Shown one piece after another: positions 43,393 to 52,191 of a DNA stretch of 64,000 nucleotides. Each line of letters opens with the position of its first letter. The first letter of the stretch is position 1. The translations under genes were made by a program, and so were the position numbers. Under the pieces are notes generated by a model that saw nothing but the letters and a program-made list of their open reading frames with translations, was not told where the DNA came from and did not search any database. Source of the DNA: Streptomyces sp. NBC_00341 (GTDB taxonomy: Bacteria > Actinomycetota > Actinomycetes > Streptomycetales > Streptomycetaceae); assembly GCF_041435055.1 (NCBI RefSeq), contig NZ_CP108002.1, positions 2,356,001 through 2,420,000 of the forward strand, written 5' to 3'.

Positions 43393-44469
43393 TCAGAGCT
43401 CGATGCAGGTACGCAGCGACTCGCCGGTCCGCATCTGGTCGAGGGCGTCGTTGATGCCGTCGAGCCGCACCCGGTGGGTGATCATCGATTCGAGGTCGAT
43501 GCGGCCGGCCCGCCAGAGGGCGATGGCCCGCTCGTACGACCGGAGCACGTCCCCTCCCCCGTACATGGAGGGCAGGATGCGCTTCTCGTCGAAGAACAGC
43601 TCGAACATGTTGACCTGGAAGTTGTCGTCCATGGCGCCCGCGCCGACGACGCAGAGGGTGCCGCCGCGCCGGGTGTTCTCGTACGCGGTGCGGGCGGTGA
43701 CCGACTTGCCGACCACCTCGAAGACGTAGTCGAAGCCCTCGCCCGCGGTGATCCGCTGCTTGGCGTCGCCGAACTCGTCGGGCGAGACCGCCTCCGTCGC
43801 GCCGAACCGCAGCGCCGCCTCGCGCCGGGAGGCCACCGGGTCCACGGCGATGATCTGGGCGGCTCCCTGCACCCTGGCGCCCTGGATCGCGGAGATGCCG
43901 ACCCCGCCGCAGCCGATCACGGCCACCGACGAACCGGCCTCCACCTGGGCGGTGTTGATGGCGGCGCCGAGTCCGGTGGTGACGCCGCAGCCGATCAGGG
44001 CGGCGATCTCGAACGGCACGTCGTCGGGGATCGGGACCGCGCAGTTCGCGCCGACGACGACCTCCTCCGTGAAGGTGCCGGTGCCCGCGAAGCCGAAGAC
44101 GTCACCGCCGGGGCGCTTGAAGTTGGGGGTGCCCGCGTTCATGAATCCGGCCAGGCACAGGTGCGTCTGGCCGCGCTTGCAGGACGCGCAGGCGCCGCAG
44201 GCGGGCAGCCAGCAGACGAGCACCCGGTCCCCGGCGCTGAGCCCGGTCACCCCGTCACCGACGTCGAGCACCTCGCCGGCGCCCTCGTGGCCGGGTACGA
44301 AGGGGGCGGGCTGCGGCAGCACGCCGTTCATCGCGGACAGGTCGGAGTGACACAGCCCGGTGGCCCGGATGCGGAGCCTGACCTTGCCGGGGCCGAAGCC
44401 CACCGCCTCGACGTCGTCGAGGACTTCGAGTTTGTCCTGGCCGGTCTCGTGCAGTACGGCTGCGCGCAT
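43393..44469 (-). CDS. Zinc-dependent alcohol dehydrogenase
   Basis: A medium-chain dehydrogenase of 358 residues. The catalytic zinc site is LCHSDLSAMNG and GHEGAGEVLDVG. The structural zinc loop is CGACASCKRGQTHLC. The NAD-binding region is VAVIGCGGVGISAIQGARVQGAAQIIAVD, and GKSVTARTAYENTRRGGTLCVVGAG follows. It resembles the class III-like enzymes that accompany actinobacterial steroid and long-chain alcohol catabolism. It is the middle gene between MaoC and the SDR. Confidence 0.9.
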   Translation of the reverse strand: MRAAVLHETGQDKLEVLDDVEAVGFGPGKVRLRIRATGLCHSDLSAMNGVLPQPAPFVPGHEGAGEVLDVGDGVTGLSAGDRVLVCWLPACGACASCKRGQTHLCLAGFMNAGTPNFKRPGGDVFGFAGTGTFTEEVVVGANCAVPIPDDVPFEIAALIGCGVTTGLGAAINTAQVEAGSSVAVIGCGGVGISAIQGARVQGAAQIIAVDPVASRREAALRFGATEAVSPDEFGDAKQRITAGEGFDYVFEVVGKSVTARTAYENTRRGGTLCVVGAGAMDDNFQVNMFELFFDEKRILPSMYGGGDVLRSYERAIALWRAGRIDLESMITHRVRLDGINDALDQMRTGESLRTCIEL

Positions 44470-44545
44470 GGTGCGGCTCCCCTCGGGGTCGGTACGTGCG
44501 GTTGGTGCGGTGCCTGCGGGTCGGTGCGGTGCCTGCCGTTGGTGC

Positions 44546-44583
44546 GGTACGTGCGGGTACGTGCGGGTACGTGCGGGTACGTG
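44546..44583. repeat. 10-bp tandem repeat between adh and maoC genes
   Basis: GTACGTGCGG is repeated three times and followed by a partial fourth. More divergent GGTGCGGTGCCTGC copies lie just before. This kind of repeat changes copy number easily. Confidence 0.8.
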
Positions 44584-44585
44584 CT

Positions 44586-45458
44586 TCAGGAGTGTTCGAC
44601 GAGCGTGTCCACGAGGACGGGTGCGTCGTCGCGTTCGGCGGCGGTCACCTGTACCTGGACCCGGCCGTCATCGGCCCACATCCGGATGCGGAGGGTCTCG
44701 CCCGGGAAGACGATCCCGGCGAACCGGGTGCTGTACGAGCGGATGCGGGACACCTCGCCGTCCAGCAGGGTGTCGGCCACCGCCTTGAGCGTCATCCCGT
44801 AGGTGCAGAGCCCGTGCAGGATCGGCCGCTCGAAGCCGGCCAGCTTGGCGAACTCCGGGTCGGCGTGCAGCGGGTTCCAGTCCCCGGAGAGCCGGTAGAG
44901 CAGCGCCTGGTCGGCCCGGACCGGCCGCTCCACCACCCGGTCCGGCTCGCGCTCCGGGGCGGCGAGCCGCTGCGAGGGGCCGCGCTCGCCGCCGAATCCG
45001 CCCTCGCCGCGCACGAAGATCTGCGCCTCGTTGGTCCACAGCGGGCCGTCGTCGTCGGTGGCCTCGGTACGCAGGACGAGGACGGCCGCCTTGCCCTTGT
45101 CGTACACGGCGGCGACCTTCGAGGTCTGAACGGCGTTGCCCCGCACCGGAATCGGCCGGTGCACGCGTACGGACTGGCCGCCGTGCAGCACGGCGGCGAG
45201 GTCGACGTCGATCCCGGGCGCCGCGAGGCCGCCGGCCATCGCGAGACCGGCGCCCGCGACGGTGGCGAAGCTCGGCAGGACGTGCAGCCGGGACTCCAGC
45301 GTGTAGCGCAGCTCGTCCGGATCGGTGGCGTCGTCCGGCCTGCCGGGGGCCGTGCCCGCCCCGAGGCCCAGGTGGTAGAGCTGGACGTCCTTGTGGTCCC
45401 AGCTGATCGTGGTCGAGCGGGGTTCGGCGGCAACCGCCTCTGCGGCATCAATGGGCAT
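44586..45458 (-). CDS. MaoC family enoyl-CoA hydratase, Hsd4B-like
   Basis: A double-hotdog 2-enoyl-CoA hydratase of 290 residues. The N-terminal hotdog has WDHKDVQLYHLGLGAGT, LPSFATVAGAGL and AVLHGGQSVRVHRPIP. The C-terminal hotdog has the hydratase 2 motif YRLSGDWNPLHADPEFAKLAGFERPILHGLCTYG, with catalytic Asp and His. It matches the Hsd4B type found beside Hsd4A in steroid degraders. It is the first gene of the operon, behind the KstR-like palindrome 96 bases upstream. Confidence 0.92.
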   Translation of the reverse strand: MPIDAAEAVAAEPRSTTISWDHKDVQLYHLGLGAGTAPGRPDDATDPDELRYTLESRLHVLPSFATVAGAGLAMAGGLAAPGIDVDLAAVLHGGQSVRVHRPIPVRGNAVQTSKVAAVYDKGKAAVLVLRTEATDDDGPLWTNEAQIFVRGEGGFGGERGPSQRLAAPEREPDRVVERPVRADQALLYRLSGDWNPLHADPEFAKLAGFERPILHGLCTYGMTLKAVADTLLDGEVSRIRSYSTRFAGIVFPGETLRIRMWADDGRVQVQVTAAERDDAPVLVDTLVEHS

Positions 45459-45553
45459 GGGAGAGCTGCTCCTTGATGGTGGGAAGACCTCGGCGCGGCC
45501 TTCCGCACCGTCGGCCGCACCGAGGTCGTGCGGGACCGGAGGCCGCGTCCGTT

Positions 45554-45569
45554 CTAGAACGCGTTCTAG
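45554..45569. promoter_or_regulatory. KstR-like operator
   Basis: CTAGAACGCGTTCTAG is a perfect 16-bp palindrome and fits the KstR motif TNNAACNNGTTNNA exactly. KstR represses steroid catabolism genes in actinobacteria until a steroid-CoA thioester binds. TATGTATAACG just beyond may be part of a promoter. Confidence 0.78.
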
Positions 45570-45705
45570 CCGGTGGCCCTATGTATAACGCAGCACCCAG
45601 CAGTTGTGAAGACTCCTGACGCTACGTCAGATCCCTTTGTCCCGGGGCGATCCGGCCGGCCGGATGCCCACCGTCCCGTTCCCGTCCGTCCGGCGCCGAC
45701 CGGTC

Positions 45706-45721
45706 GATGACATTTGTCATC
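45706..45721. promoter_or_regulatory. Palindrome upstream of the ABC exporter operon
   Basis: GATGACATTTGTCATC is a perfect 7+2+7 palindrome, 54 bases before the ABC gene. Operons of this kind are often controlled by a NarL-type response regulator at such a site. Confidence 0.55.
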
Positions 45722-45774
45722 ACTGAGTCCGTACATGCGCCTCTGCCGGGGCCGTACCCAGGCTCCGTAACGTC

Positions 45775-46776
45775 ATGTCCATGAAATCAACAACGGGGAA
45801 CGGGACCGCGGTGGTCTTCACCGGGGCAGTCAAGACCTTCGGCCGGGGCGACGAGCGCGTACGGGCCGTGGACGGCATCGGGCTGACCGTCGAGCGGGGC
45901 GAGACGGTCGCACTGCTCGGCCGCAACGGCGCAGGGAAGTCCACCGCCATCAGCCTGCTGCTCGGCCTGGACGAGCCGGACTCCGGCAGCGTGCAGGTGC
46001 TGGGCCGCACCCCGGACCAGGCGGTCCGGGCCGGTCTGATCGGCGCGATGCTCCAGGAGGGGCAGCCCATCCCCCGGGTGACCGTCCGCGAGCTGATCAC
46101 CTTCGTCGCCTCCACCTACCCGCGCCCGATGCCGATCGCTGAGGCGCTGGACCTGGCGGGCGTCGCGGAGTACGCGAACCGGCGCATCGACAAGCTCTCC
46201 GGCGGCCAGCTCCAGCGCGTCCGGTTCGCCGTCGCACTGGCCGGCAACCCGGAACTCATCGTCCTGGACGAACCGACGGCGGCCCTGGACGTGGAGGCCC
46301 GGCGCGGCTTCTGGGACTCCATGAGGGCCTACGCCAGGCGCGGCAACACGGTGATCTTCTCCACCCACTACCTGGAGGAGGCCGACGAGAACGCCGACCG
46401 GATCGTCGTCATCGACCGGGGCCGGATCGTCGCGGACGGCAGCGCCGATTCCATCAAGGAGGCGGCCGGCCTGCACCTGGTCTCGTTCGACCTGGCGGGC
46501 GGGCCCACCGAGGGCCTCGATCTGCTGCCCGGTGTGGCCACCGTCGAGGTGACCGGGGACCGGGCGCTGCTGCGCACGGCCGATTCGGACGCCACCGTCG
46601 TGGAGCTGGCCCGGCTGGGCCTGATCCGGAGCCTCCAGGTCTCCCCCGCCACGCTGGAGACCGCCTTCCTCTCCCTCACCGCACCGGCGGCCGCGGCCGT
46701 TCCGCAGGACAACAACCAGAACCGCAACCGGAACCAGAGCCAGCACCAAGGCCAGCACCAGAAGGAGACCGTCTGA
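45775..46776 (+). CDS. ABC exporter ATP-binding protein
   Basis: An ABC-2 type ATPase of 333 residues. Walker A is GRNGAGKST, the signature is KLSGGQLQRVRFAVALAGN, Walker B is LIVLDEPTAALDVE and the switch His is in STHYLEEADENADR. A C-terminal extension ends in an Asn/Gln/His-rich stretch (NNQNRNRNQSQHQGQHQ). The stop overlaps the permease start (TGATG). The arrangement with permease and histidine kinase suggests export of, or resistance to, a membrane-active compound. Confidence 0.92.
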   Translation: MSMKSTTGNGTAVVFTGAVKTFGRGDERVRAVDGIGLTVERGETVALLGRNGAGKSTAISLLLGLDEPDSGSVQVLGRTPDQAVRAGLIGAMLQEGQPIPRVTVRELITFVASTYPRPMPIAEALDLAGVAEYANRRIDKLSGGQLQRVRFAVALAGNPELIVLDEPTAALDVEARRGFWDSMRAYARRGNTVIFSTHYLEEADENADRIVVIDRGRIVADGSADSIKEAAGLHLVSFDLAGGPTEGLDLLPGVATVEVTGDRALLRTADSDATVVELARLGLIRSLQVSPATLETAFLSLTAPAAAAVPQDNNQNRNRNQSQHQGQHQKETV

Positions 46777-47498
46777 TGTTCCAGTACATTCTGCTCGAAA
46801 TCCGCCGGACCCTGCGCGACGGCTTCTTCCTGCTCTTCGGTTCCGGAATGCCGGTGATGATGTACCTGCTCTTCACCAACATCGGTGGAGGAGGGGATGC
46901 AGGCGACTGGAAGACCGGCTCGATGGTCGGCATGGCCGCGTACGGGGCGCTCGGCTCCGCGATGGCGATCGGTACGGGGGTCGCGTCCGACAAGTCGCTC
47001 GGCTGGCTCCAGCAGTTGCGGGTCACTCCGCTCTCCCCGTCGCAGGCGGTCGTGGGCCGCGCGATCAGCGGATCGGTGACGGTACTCCCGACGATCCTGA
47101 CGGTGCTGCTGGCGGGCGGGCTGGTCAACGGGGTCGAGCTGGCGGCCTGGCAGTGGGCCGCACTGGTCCTGCTGCTGTGGATCGGCGCGCTGCCCTTCAC
47201 CCTGCTCGGCATCGGCAACGGCTACCGGCTGACCCCGCAGGGCACCGGCGTGGTCAACGTCGCCTGTTTGATGGGCTTCGCGATCGTCGGCGGGCTGTGG
47301 TTCCCGCTGGAGCTGCTCCCCGGCTGGCTGAGCTCCATCGGCGGATTCACCCCCGCCAACCGGTTCGCCGAACTGGGCTGGGCCGCCACAGAGGGCCACG
47401 CGCCCGGCGCGACGACCATCGGCGTACTCGCCGGTTGGCTGCTGCTGTTCGGTGGGTACGCCGTGGTCTCGTACCGTCGGTCCGCGAGGACCGTGTGA
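46776..47498 (+). CDS. ABC-2 type exporter permease
   Basis: A 240-residue integral membrane protein with six hydrophobic helices. EIRRTLRDGFFLLFGSGMPVMMYLLF opens the ABC-2 fold, WLQQLRVTPLSPSQAVVGRAI is the typical cytoplasmic coupling loop, and GLWFPLELLPGWLSSIGGFTPANRFAELGW is the usual segment before the last helix. It pairs with the preceding ATPase. Confidence 0.92.
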   Translation: MFQYILLEIRRTLRDGFFLLFGSGMPVMMYLLFTNIGGGGDAGDWKTGSMVGMAAYGALGSAMAIGTGVASDKSLGWLQQLRVTPLSPSQAVVGRAISGSVTVLPTILTVLLAGGLVNGVELAAWQWAALVLLLWIGALPFTLLGIGNGYRLTPQGTGVVNVACLMGFAIVGGLWFPLELLPGWLSSIGGFTPANRFAELGWAATEGHAPGATTIGVLAGWLLLFGGYAVVSYRRSARTV

Positions 47499-47509
47499 CA
47501 GGAGTGAAC

Positions 47510-48745
47510 ATGTTCGGGAACGGATCGGAAGCGCGCGAGGCACGGCGCAAGCGGCGTGCGGAGCGACGGGAGTGGCGCAGGGAGCACCGGCGTCCGGGGC
47601 CTCCCGGACCGTACGTCCTGCTGCCCTGGCTGCTGCTCGGCCTCGGCGCCTTCTCCAATCTGTTCCAGGGCGAGAGCCCCAACCCCTGGATCGGCGGCAT
47701 CGGCCTCTTCGCCTTCAACTCCCTCTACATCTCGGTGGTGTTCCGGGGCTTCGACAAGAAGGCACGCGAGAGCCGCGTGACGTACGCGATGCTGGCCGCG
47801 CTGACGGCCATCACGCTGGGGCTCGCGATCGGGTACGGCGGAAGCTGGCTGCTGTTCTTCCCGCTGCTCTCCCTGGCCTGCGGAACCATCCTGCGCAAGC
47901 AGTGGCTGGCGGTCGGTCTGCTCGTGCTCGCCGTGACGGCGTGCGTGGTCTCGATCTGGGGCAAGGACAGCACCGGGACCCCGTGGACACTGGCGTACGG
48001 CACCTTCATCTCCGGTGCGGTGACGGCCGCCCTCCTCACTCTGTCGGAGACGGTGATGGAGCTGCGCTCCACCCGGCAGGAACTGGCCCGCAGCGCTGTG
48101 GAGAGGGAGCGGCTGCGCTTCTCCCGCGATCTGCACGATCTGCTGGGCCACACGATCTCGGTGATCGTCGTCAAGTCGGAGGCCGCGCGCAGGCTCGCAC
48201 CGCGCGACATGGACCAGGCGCTCCAGCAGGTCGCCGACATCGAGTCGGTGGGCAGGCAGGCGCTCACCGAGATCCGTGAAGCGGTCACCGGCTACCGCGA
48301 GGGCAGCCTGGCCACCGAGCTGGACCGGGCCAGGTCCGCGCTGATCGCCGCCGGCATCGAACCCACCGTCCGCCGCTCCGGCCCCCCGCTCCCGCCCCAG
48401 GCCGAGGCGCTGCTGGGCTGGGTGACACGGGAGGCCGTCACCAACGTCCTGCGCCACTCCACCGCCACCACCTGCGCCTTCGTGATCGACGGCACCCCGG
48501 ACCGGGTCCGCCTGACGGTCACCGACGACGGCCGCACCACGGCCGCGGCACCCACCCCGGGCATCGGCGGCACCGGCCTGAAGGGCCTCACCGAACGCCT
48601 GGCGGCAGCGGGCGGCTCCCTGGAGGCGGGACGGGGGCCGGGCGGCGGCTTCGTGGTGACGGCGGAGCTTCCGACGGACGAGCCGGGCGGGGAGGACGGG
48701 AACGGCGGCACGGCCACCGCCCCGGCCCCGGCCCCGGGCGCGTAG
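47510..48745 (+). CDS. DesK-type sensor histidine kinase
   Basis: A class 7 (NarL partner) histidine kinase. After a basic tail come five or six membrane helices (about residues 30-165), then a dimerisation helix FSRDLHDLLGHTISVIVVKSEAARRL with the phosphorylated His, and a HATPase with REAVTNVLRHS, VTDDGR, GIGGTGLKGLTERLAAAGG. The ATG at 47510 has AGGAG; an upstream GTG would overlap the permease stop. The usual response-regulator gene does not follow; the next genes are on the other strand. Confidence 0.9.
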   Translation: MFGNGSEAREARRKRRAERREWRREHRRPGPPGPYVLLPWLLLGLGAFSNLFQGESPNPWIGGIGLFAFNSLYISVVFRGFDKKARESRVTYAMLAALTAITLGLAIGYGGSWLLFFPLLSLACGTILRKQWLAVGLLVLAVTACVVSIWGKDSTGTPWTLAYGTFISGAVTAALLTLSETVMELRSTRQELARSAVERERLRFSRDLHDLLGHTISVIVVKSEAARRLAPRDMDQALQQVADIESVGRQALTEIREAVTGYREGSLATELDRARSALIAAGIEPTVRRSGPPLPPQAEALLGWVTREAVTNVLRHSTATTCAFVIDGTPDRVRLTVTDDGRTTAAAPTPGIGGTGLKGLTERLAAAGGSLEAGRGPGGGFVVTAELPTDEPGGEDGNGGTATAPAPAPGA

Positions 48746-48812
48746 ACGGGGTCAGTGGCGGGGCCTGTCTTCATCCGGTCGGCCCGATGATGCGCGGGAC
48801 ACCCTTCCGCTT

Positions 48813-49634
48813 CTAGGTGGTGACTTGGAGTCGCCTACGGGACAGCCGGCCGACTCCCCAGGCGATGGCGAGGGCTGTGATGACAATGGCGGCACCGATC
48901 GGTGAGCCTGCAGCTGTCGTGGCCCAGGGTGCGCAGGCCACCAGGATCGCGAGGATGTGCCGGGGACGGACTCCCGGGACCGCGGTGCGGATGGCGATCA
49001 GCAGCATGACGGGACCGAGTTGCTGAATCATCCCGAGGAAGAAGTCGCCCTCGCCCGAGAGGGCCGCGTAAAGGGAAGGCAGCCAGGTGATGACGGCGTA
49101 CGCCGAGGCCAGTCGGCGGTCGACTCTTCCTGGTACGACCGCTGCGGGCATCACCACCACCAGAGCCAGTAGCGGAATCAGCCAGGCGGAACCCTCGGCC
49201 CCTGCGAGCAGCGCCGCGAGGGACAGCGCCCCCAGCACCCGGGACATCGACCAGCGTCCCAGACAGGCCATGGCCCCGGCCGCCAGCACGGCCACGTACA
49301 CCGCCGCGCCGAGGAGATCCACACCGGCCGTGCTCCCGCCACGCACGGCGTCCGCCACGGCGGTGGTCAGCCCGGCGGCGGCGATCGACCCGGCAGCCGC
49401 CAGGGCGTACGGGGCCGCGGCCACCAGGAAGCGGCCTGCCCGATGACTGGAGCCGGTGTGTGTCCTCACGCGCAACGCATGGGCCGCTATGTCCAGTTGC
49501 TCCAGACGGCCGGCAGCCGCCGAGGCTCCCTCGCCGGCATCCCGGTACATCTGCAGGATCTCGGCACCGTGGCTTGCCCGATATCGGCGCGGGTAGAGAG
49601 ACAGGACACGGGAGGAGTGCCGGGCGTCGGTCAT
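48813..49634 (-). CDS. Membrane protein co-transcribed with a PadR regulator
   Basis: A 273-residue protein. The N-terminal 50 residues (SLYPRRYRASHGAEILQMYRDA) match the short cytoplasmic domain of proteins encoded beside PadR regulators in actinobacteria. Then come about seven hydrophobic segments. The function is unknown. The start overlaps the PadR stop by four bases, so the pair is translated together. Confidence 0.75.
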   Translation of the reverse strand: MTDARHSSRVLSLYPRRYRASHGAEILQMYRDAGEGASAAAGRLEQLDIAAHALRVRTHTGSSHRAGRFLVAAAPYALAAAGSIAAAGLTTAVADAVRGGSTAGVDLLGAAVYVAVLAAGAMACLGRWSMSRVLGALSLAALLAGAEGSAWLIPLLALVVVMPAAVVPGRVDRRLASAYAVITWLPSLYAALSGEGDFFLGMIQQLGPVMLLIAIRTAVPGVRPRHILAILVACAPWATTAAGSPIGAAIVITALAIAWGVGRLSRRRLQVTT

Positions 49635-49984
49635 GCGGGGGCTCCGGTCGGCTCGATGGTGGCTTGCTTGAGGCGTCGGGTGGCCTCGCGAGCGGTGGTG
49701 GTGATGCGCCGGACTTCCGCGGCGAGGGTGTCCCGTCCGGTGCGGGTGAGGGTGTACGTGCGCCGGAGCCGCCCCTCGACCCGCTCCTCCGAGAAGACCT
49801 CGATCAGGCCTTCCTGCTGAAGGCGTTCGAGAGACCCGTAGAGCGTCCCGGTACGTAGCCGCACGCGGCCCTGAGAAATCGTCAGCACCTCCTGAGCCAG
49901 TCCGTAGCCGTGTCGGGGCCTGTCGGCCAGAGCCGTGAGGATGAGCAGGGTCGGTTCCTGCATGGATCTACTGCGATCAGCCAT
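49631..49984 (-). CDS. PadR family transcriptional regulator
   Basis: A winged-helix regulator of 117 residues. EPTLLILTALADRPRHGYGLAQEVL is the PadR start, VRLRTGTLYGSLERLQQEGLIEVFSEERVEGRLRRTYTLT is the recognition helix and wing, and a dimerising helix ends the protein. It probably represses itself and the membrane-protein gene it is coupled to. The ATG at 49984 gives MADRSRSMQEP; two further ATG codons are close. Confidence 0.9.
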   Translation of the reverse strand: MADRSRSMQEPTLLILTALADRPRHGYGLAQEVLTISQGRVRLRTGTLYGSLERLQQEGLIEVFSEERVEGRLRRTYTLTRTGRDTLAAEVRRITTTAREATRRLKQATIEPTGAPA

Positions 49985-50411
49985 GCGAGCGACCATAGTA
50001 CGTTCACCGGACTATTGAACAGCGGTTGACGAGCACAGATTCATCAGGAAGCGGGTGGCGGACGGTCCCGTGAGGCCGAGAAGACCACGGCCGCCGCCGC
50101 CTGGCCGCAGCTACATCACAGGTACCCCCGAGAGCCCGCACGGCGATCCGAACGAAACCGCCTGGGCATGAACCGGAACCGGGCGTTCGGCGCCGGGGAG
50201 TAGGTCGCACGGCCGATGCCGGTCCCGGTGTAGCACCTGCGACGGACCCGGCCCGCACCTCATGTAGCCCCTGCGACGGCCGCCTGGCTCGTCAGCGCAG
50301 GTGACGACCCGGATCACCGCCGCCGCTTAGCGTGCTGAGGGTATTCGGAGCCCCCCGGCGGCTTTCAGGGGCTCCGCTCGCCTCCCCTACGCGCCGAGCC
50401 GGAGCTTCGCC
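49985..50411. other. Intergenic region between padR and a glycosyltransferase gene
   Basis: The 427 bases contain the probable PadR operator (49995-50015) and a hairpin GGAGCCCC/GGGGCTCC (50347-50375) in the leader of the next gene. No protein or RNA gene is convincing; the short open frames lack ribosome sites. Confidence 0.4.
49995..50015. promoter_or_regulatory. Possible PadR operator
   Basis: ATAGT and ACTAT form an inverted repeat with an 11-base core (ACGTTCACCGG) directly upstream of the padR start. The arms are longer-spaced than the usual ATGT-N8-ACAT. Confidence 0.4.
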
Positions 50412-51992
50412 ATGCCTAGAACGACACTCGCGGCCGGTCCGGCGGCCTTCAGCCTCTTACTCGGGCTGTGGGGGATCACCCGCGAGGACAGCATGTGGCG
50501 TGACGAGGCGGCGACGTGGCAGGTGGCTCACCGGAGCATCCCGGAGATGTGGCACCTGCTGGACACGGCCGAGGTCGTCCACGGCCTCTACTACCTGTTC
50601 GCGCACGGCATCTTCGCCGTCTTCGGGGACAGCCTCCTCGCCCTCCGGCTGCCCTCCGTCCTGGCCATGGCGGGGGCCGCCGCCGTGATCACCCTCCTGG
50701 GCTCCCGGCTGGCCGACCCCTGCACGGGACTGGCCGCGGGCCTGGCCTTCTCCTTGATCCCCGGAGTGCAGCAGTACGCGCAGGAGGGACGTTCGTACGC
50801 CCTGGTCACAGCCTGTGCGGCGCTGGCCTGCCTGCTGCTGGTCGAGGCGACCGACGCGACCGGCAGGCGTGGTACGGCCCTCTGGGCGGCGTACGGCACG
50901 ACCGTGCTGCTGGCCGCGCTGCTCAACTGGTTCTCGCTCCTGCTGCTGCCCGCACACGCCGTGACGCTGGCCCTGACCCGCCCGCCCCGCGCGACCGCCC
51001 TGCGCTGGGGAGCCGCCTCCTCCGCCGCCGCGCTCGGCACGCTCCCCCTCATCCTGGCGAGCAAGTCCCAGACGGGTCAGGTCGCCTGGATACCCCCGGT
51101 GCGCCGGGGCACCCTGCTCGGCCTCCTGCTGACCCTCCTCGCGGGCGCCCTCTGCGCCTGGCTCGCCCGGCCGGGGAAGGCCCTCGGCGCACCCCGCCGC
51201 GACCGCGCCGCGCTCACGGCGGTGGCCGCACCCCTGCTCGCCGTACCCCAACTCCTGCTGCTGGCCGCCTCGCTGGCTCAACCGGTCTACCTCACCCGCT
51301 ACGTCCTCTTCAGCTACGTCGGGCTCGCCCTGCTCATCGGCGCGGCATGCCGGGGCCTCGCACTCCGTCTGCGCACACCCCCGCGTCGGCTGATCGTCGC
51401 GGCCATGACCCTCGCCTTCCTCGGACTGCTCCCCGTCCAGCTGTCACTGCGCGCCCCGGCCGGCCGGATCGACGACGTACTCGTCACGGCCGAGACCGTC
51501 GCCTCGGTTCGCGAGGCGGGTGACGGGGTGTTGTACATCCCCGCAGCACGCCGTGACACCGCCCTCGTCTCGCCCACGGCGTTCACCGGGCTCAGGGATC
51601 TGGCACTGGTCCGGGACCCGCTGGAATCCGGCACCATGAACGGTGTGGAGGGCACCCCGGCGCAGATAGCGGCGGCGATGTCGGCGGCACGCCGCATCCT
51701 GGTCGTCAGCGACGACAGTGCGCCGTCCGTCCACACGGATCGCGACCGCACCAAATGGCGCGTCCTCAAGGAACGCTTCGTCCGCTGCTCCGAGGTCAGC
51801 GAACACGGCCGCCGGGTCACGGTGTACCGGCCCCGGGCGAAGCGGGGCCGCTGGCAGCCCGGCTGGTCACAGCGCCGCCCCGCCGTGCGGGACACGATGG
51901 GGCGGCGCCGGATGGCTTGCTCAGATGCTGCCGAAGTCTCCGGCCTTGACGCCCACCACGAAGGCGGTGAACGCGTAGGCGGGGATGCCTAG
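50412..51992 (+). CDS. GT39/ArnT-like membrane glycosyltransferase
   Basis: A lipid-linked sugar transferase of the mannosyltransferase type. The first extracytoplasmic loop has MWRDEAATW, where Asp-Glu is the catalytic site of GT-C enzymes, and HGLYYLFAHGIFAVFG is the typical following segment. Ten or more membrane helices reach to about residue 350, then a soluble C-terminal part of 110 residues. The last 24 codons run across the end of the DUF397 gene on the other strand, so the native stop may have been lost. Confidence 0.85.
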   Translation: MPRTTLAAGPAAFSLLLGLWGITREDSMWRDEAATWQVAHRSIPEMWHLLDTAEVVHGLYYLFAHGIFAVFGDSLLALRLPSVLAMAGAAAVITLLGSRLADPCTGLAAGLAFSLIPGVQQYAQEGRSYALVTACAALACLLLVEATDATGRRGTALWAAYGTTVLLAALLNWFSLLLLPAHAVTLALTRPPRATALRWGAASSAAALGTLPLILASKSQTGQVAWIPPVRRGTLLGLLLTLLAGALCAWLARPGKALGAPRRDRAALTAVAAPLLAVPQLLLLAASLAQPVYLTRYVLFSYVGLALLIGAACRGLALRLRTPPRRLIVAAMTLAFLGLLPVQLSLRAPAGRIDDVLVTAETVASVREAGDGVLYIPAARRDTALVSPTAFTGLRDLALVRDPLESGTMNGVEGTPAQIAAAMSAARRILVVSDDSAPSVHTDRDRTKWRVLKERFVRCSEVSEHGRRVTVYRPRAKRGRWQPGWSQRRPAVRDTMGRRRMACSDAAEVSGLDAHHEGGERVGGDA

Positions 51993-52130
51993 GACCGGGC
52001 CGCGCAGGTCCTTGGAGTCACGGACGGGGACGATGCCGCGCGAGACGGCAAGGTTGGCTGCGATCTCGACGCACTGGCCGCCATTGCTGCTGTAGGAGGA
52101 CTTGAACCAGCGGAGGGATTCGGTCGTCAC
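51921..52130 (-). CDS. DUF397 protein (copy 1)
   Basis: A 69-residue DUF397 protein: WFKSSYSSNGGQCVEIAANL, then VPVRDSKDLRGPVLGIPAYAFTAFVVGVKAG. These small proteins are partners, perhaps antagonists, of XRE-DUF5753 regulators such as WhiJ. GTG at 52130 with AGGGCAC upstream. It is a near duplicate of the next gene and its end overlaps the glycosyltransferase gene by 72 bases. Confidence 0.88.
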   Translation of the reverse strand: MTTESLRWFKSSYSSNGGQCVEIAANLAVSRGIVPVRDSKDLRGPVLGIPAYAFTAFVVGVKAGDFGSI

Positions 52131-52191
52131 GGGGTGCCCTTTCACCGTTGCAACGTGGACGCCAAAGAGGCGGTGTGCGCCTGCCGAGTGG

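Larger units (their letters stand above)
45459..45774. other. Divergent control region between maoC operon and ABC exporter
   Basis: The 316 bases carry a KstR-like palindrome near the maoC side and a 16-bp palindrome near the ABC side, each listed separately. No other gene is visible. Confidence 0.6.
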
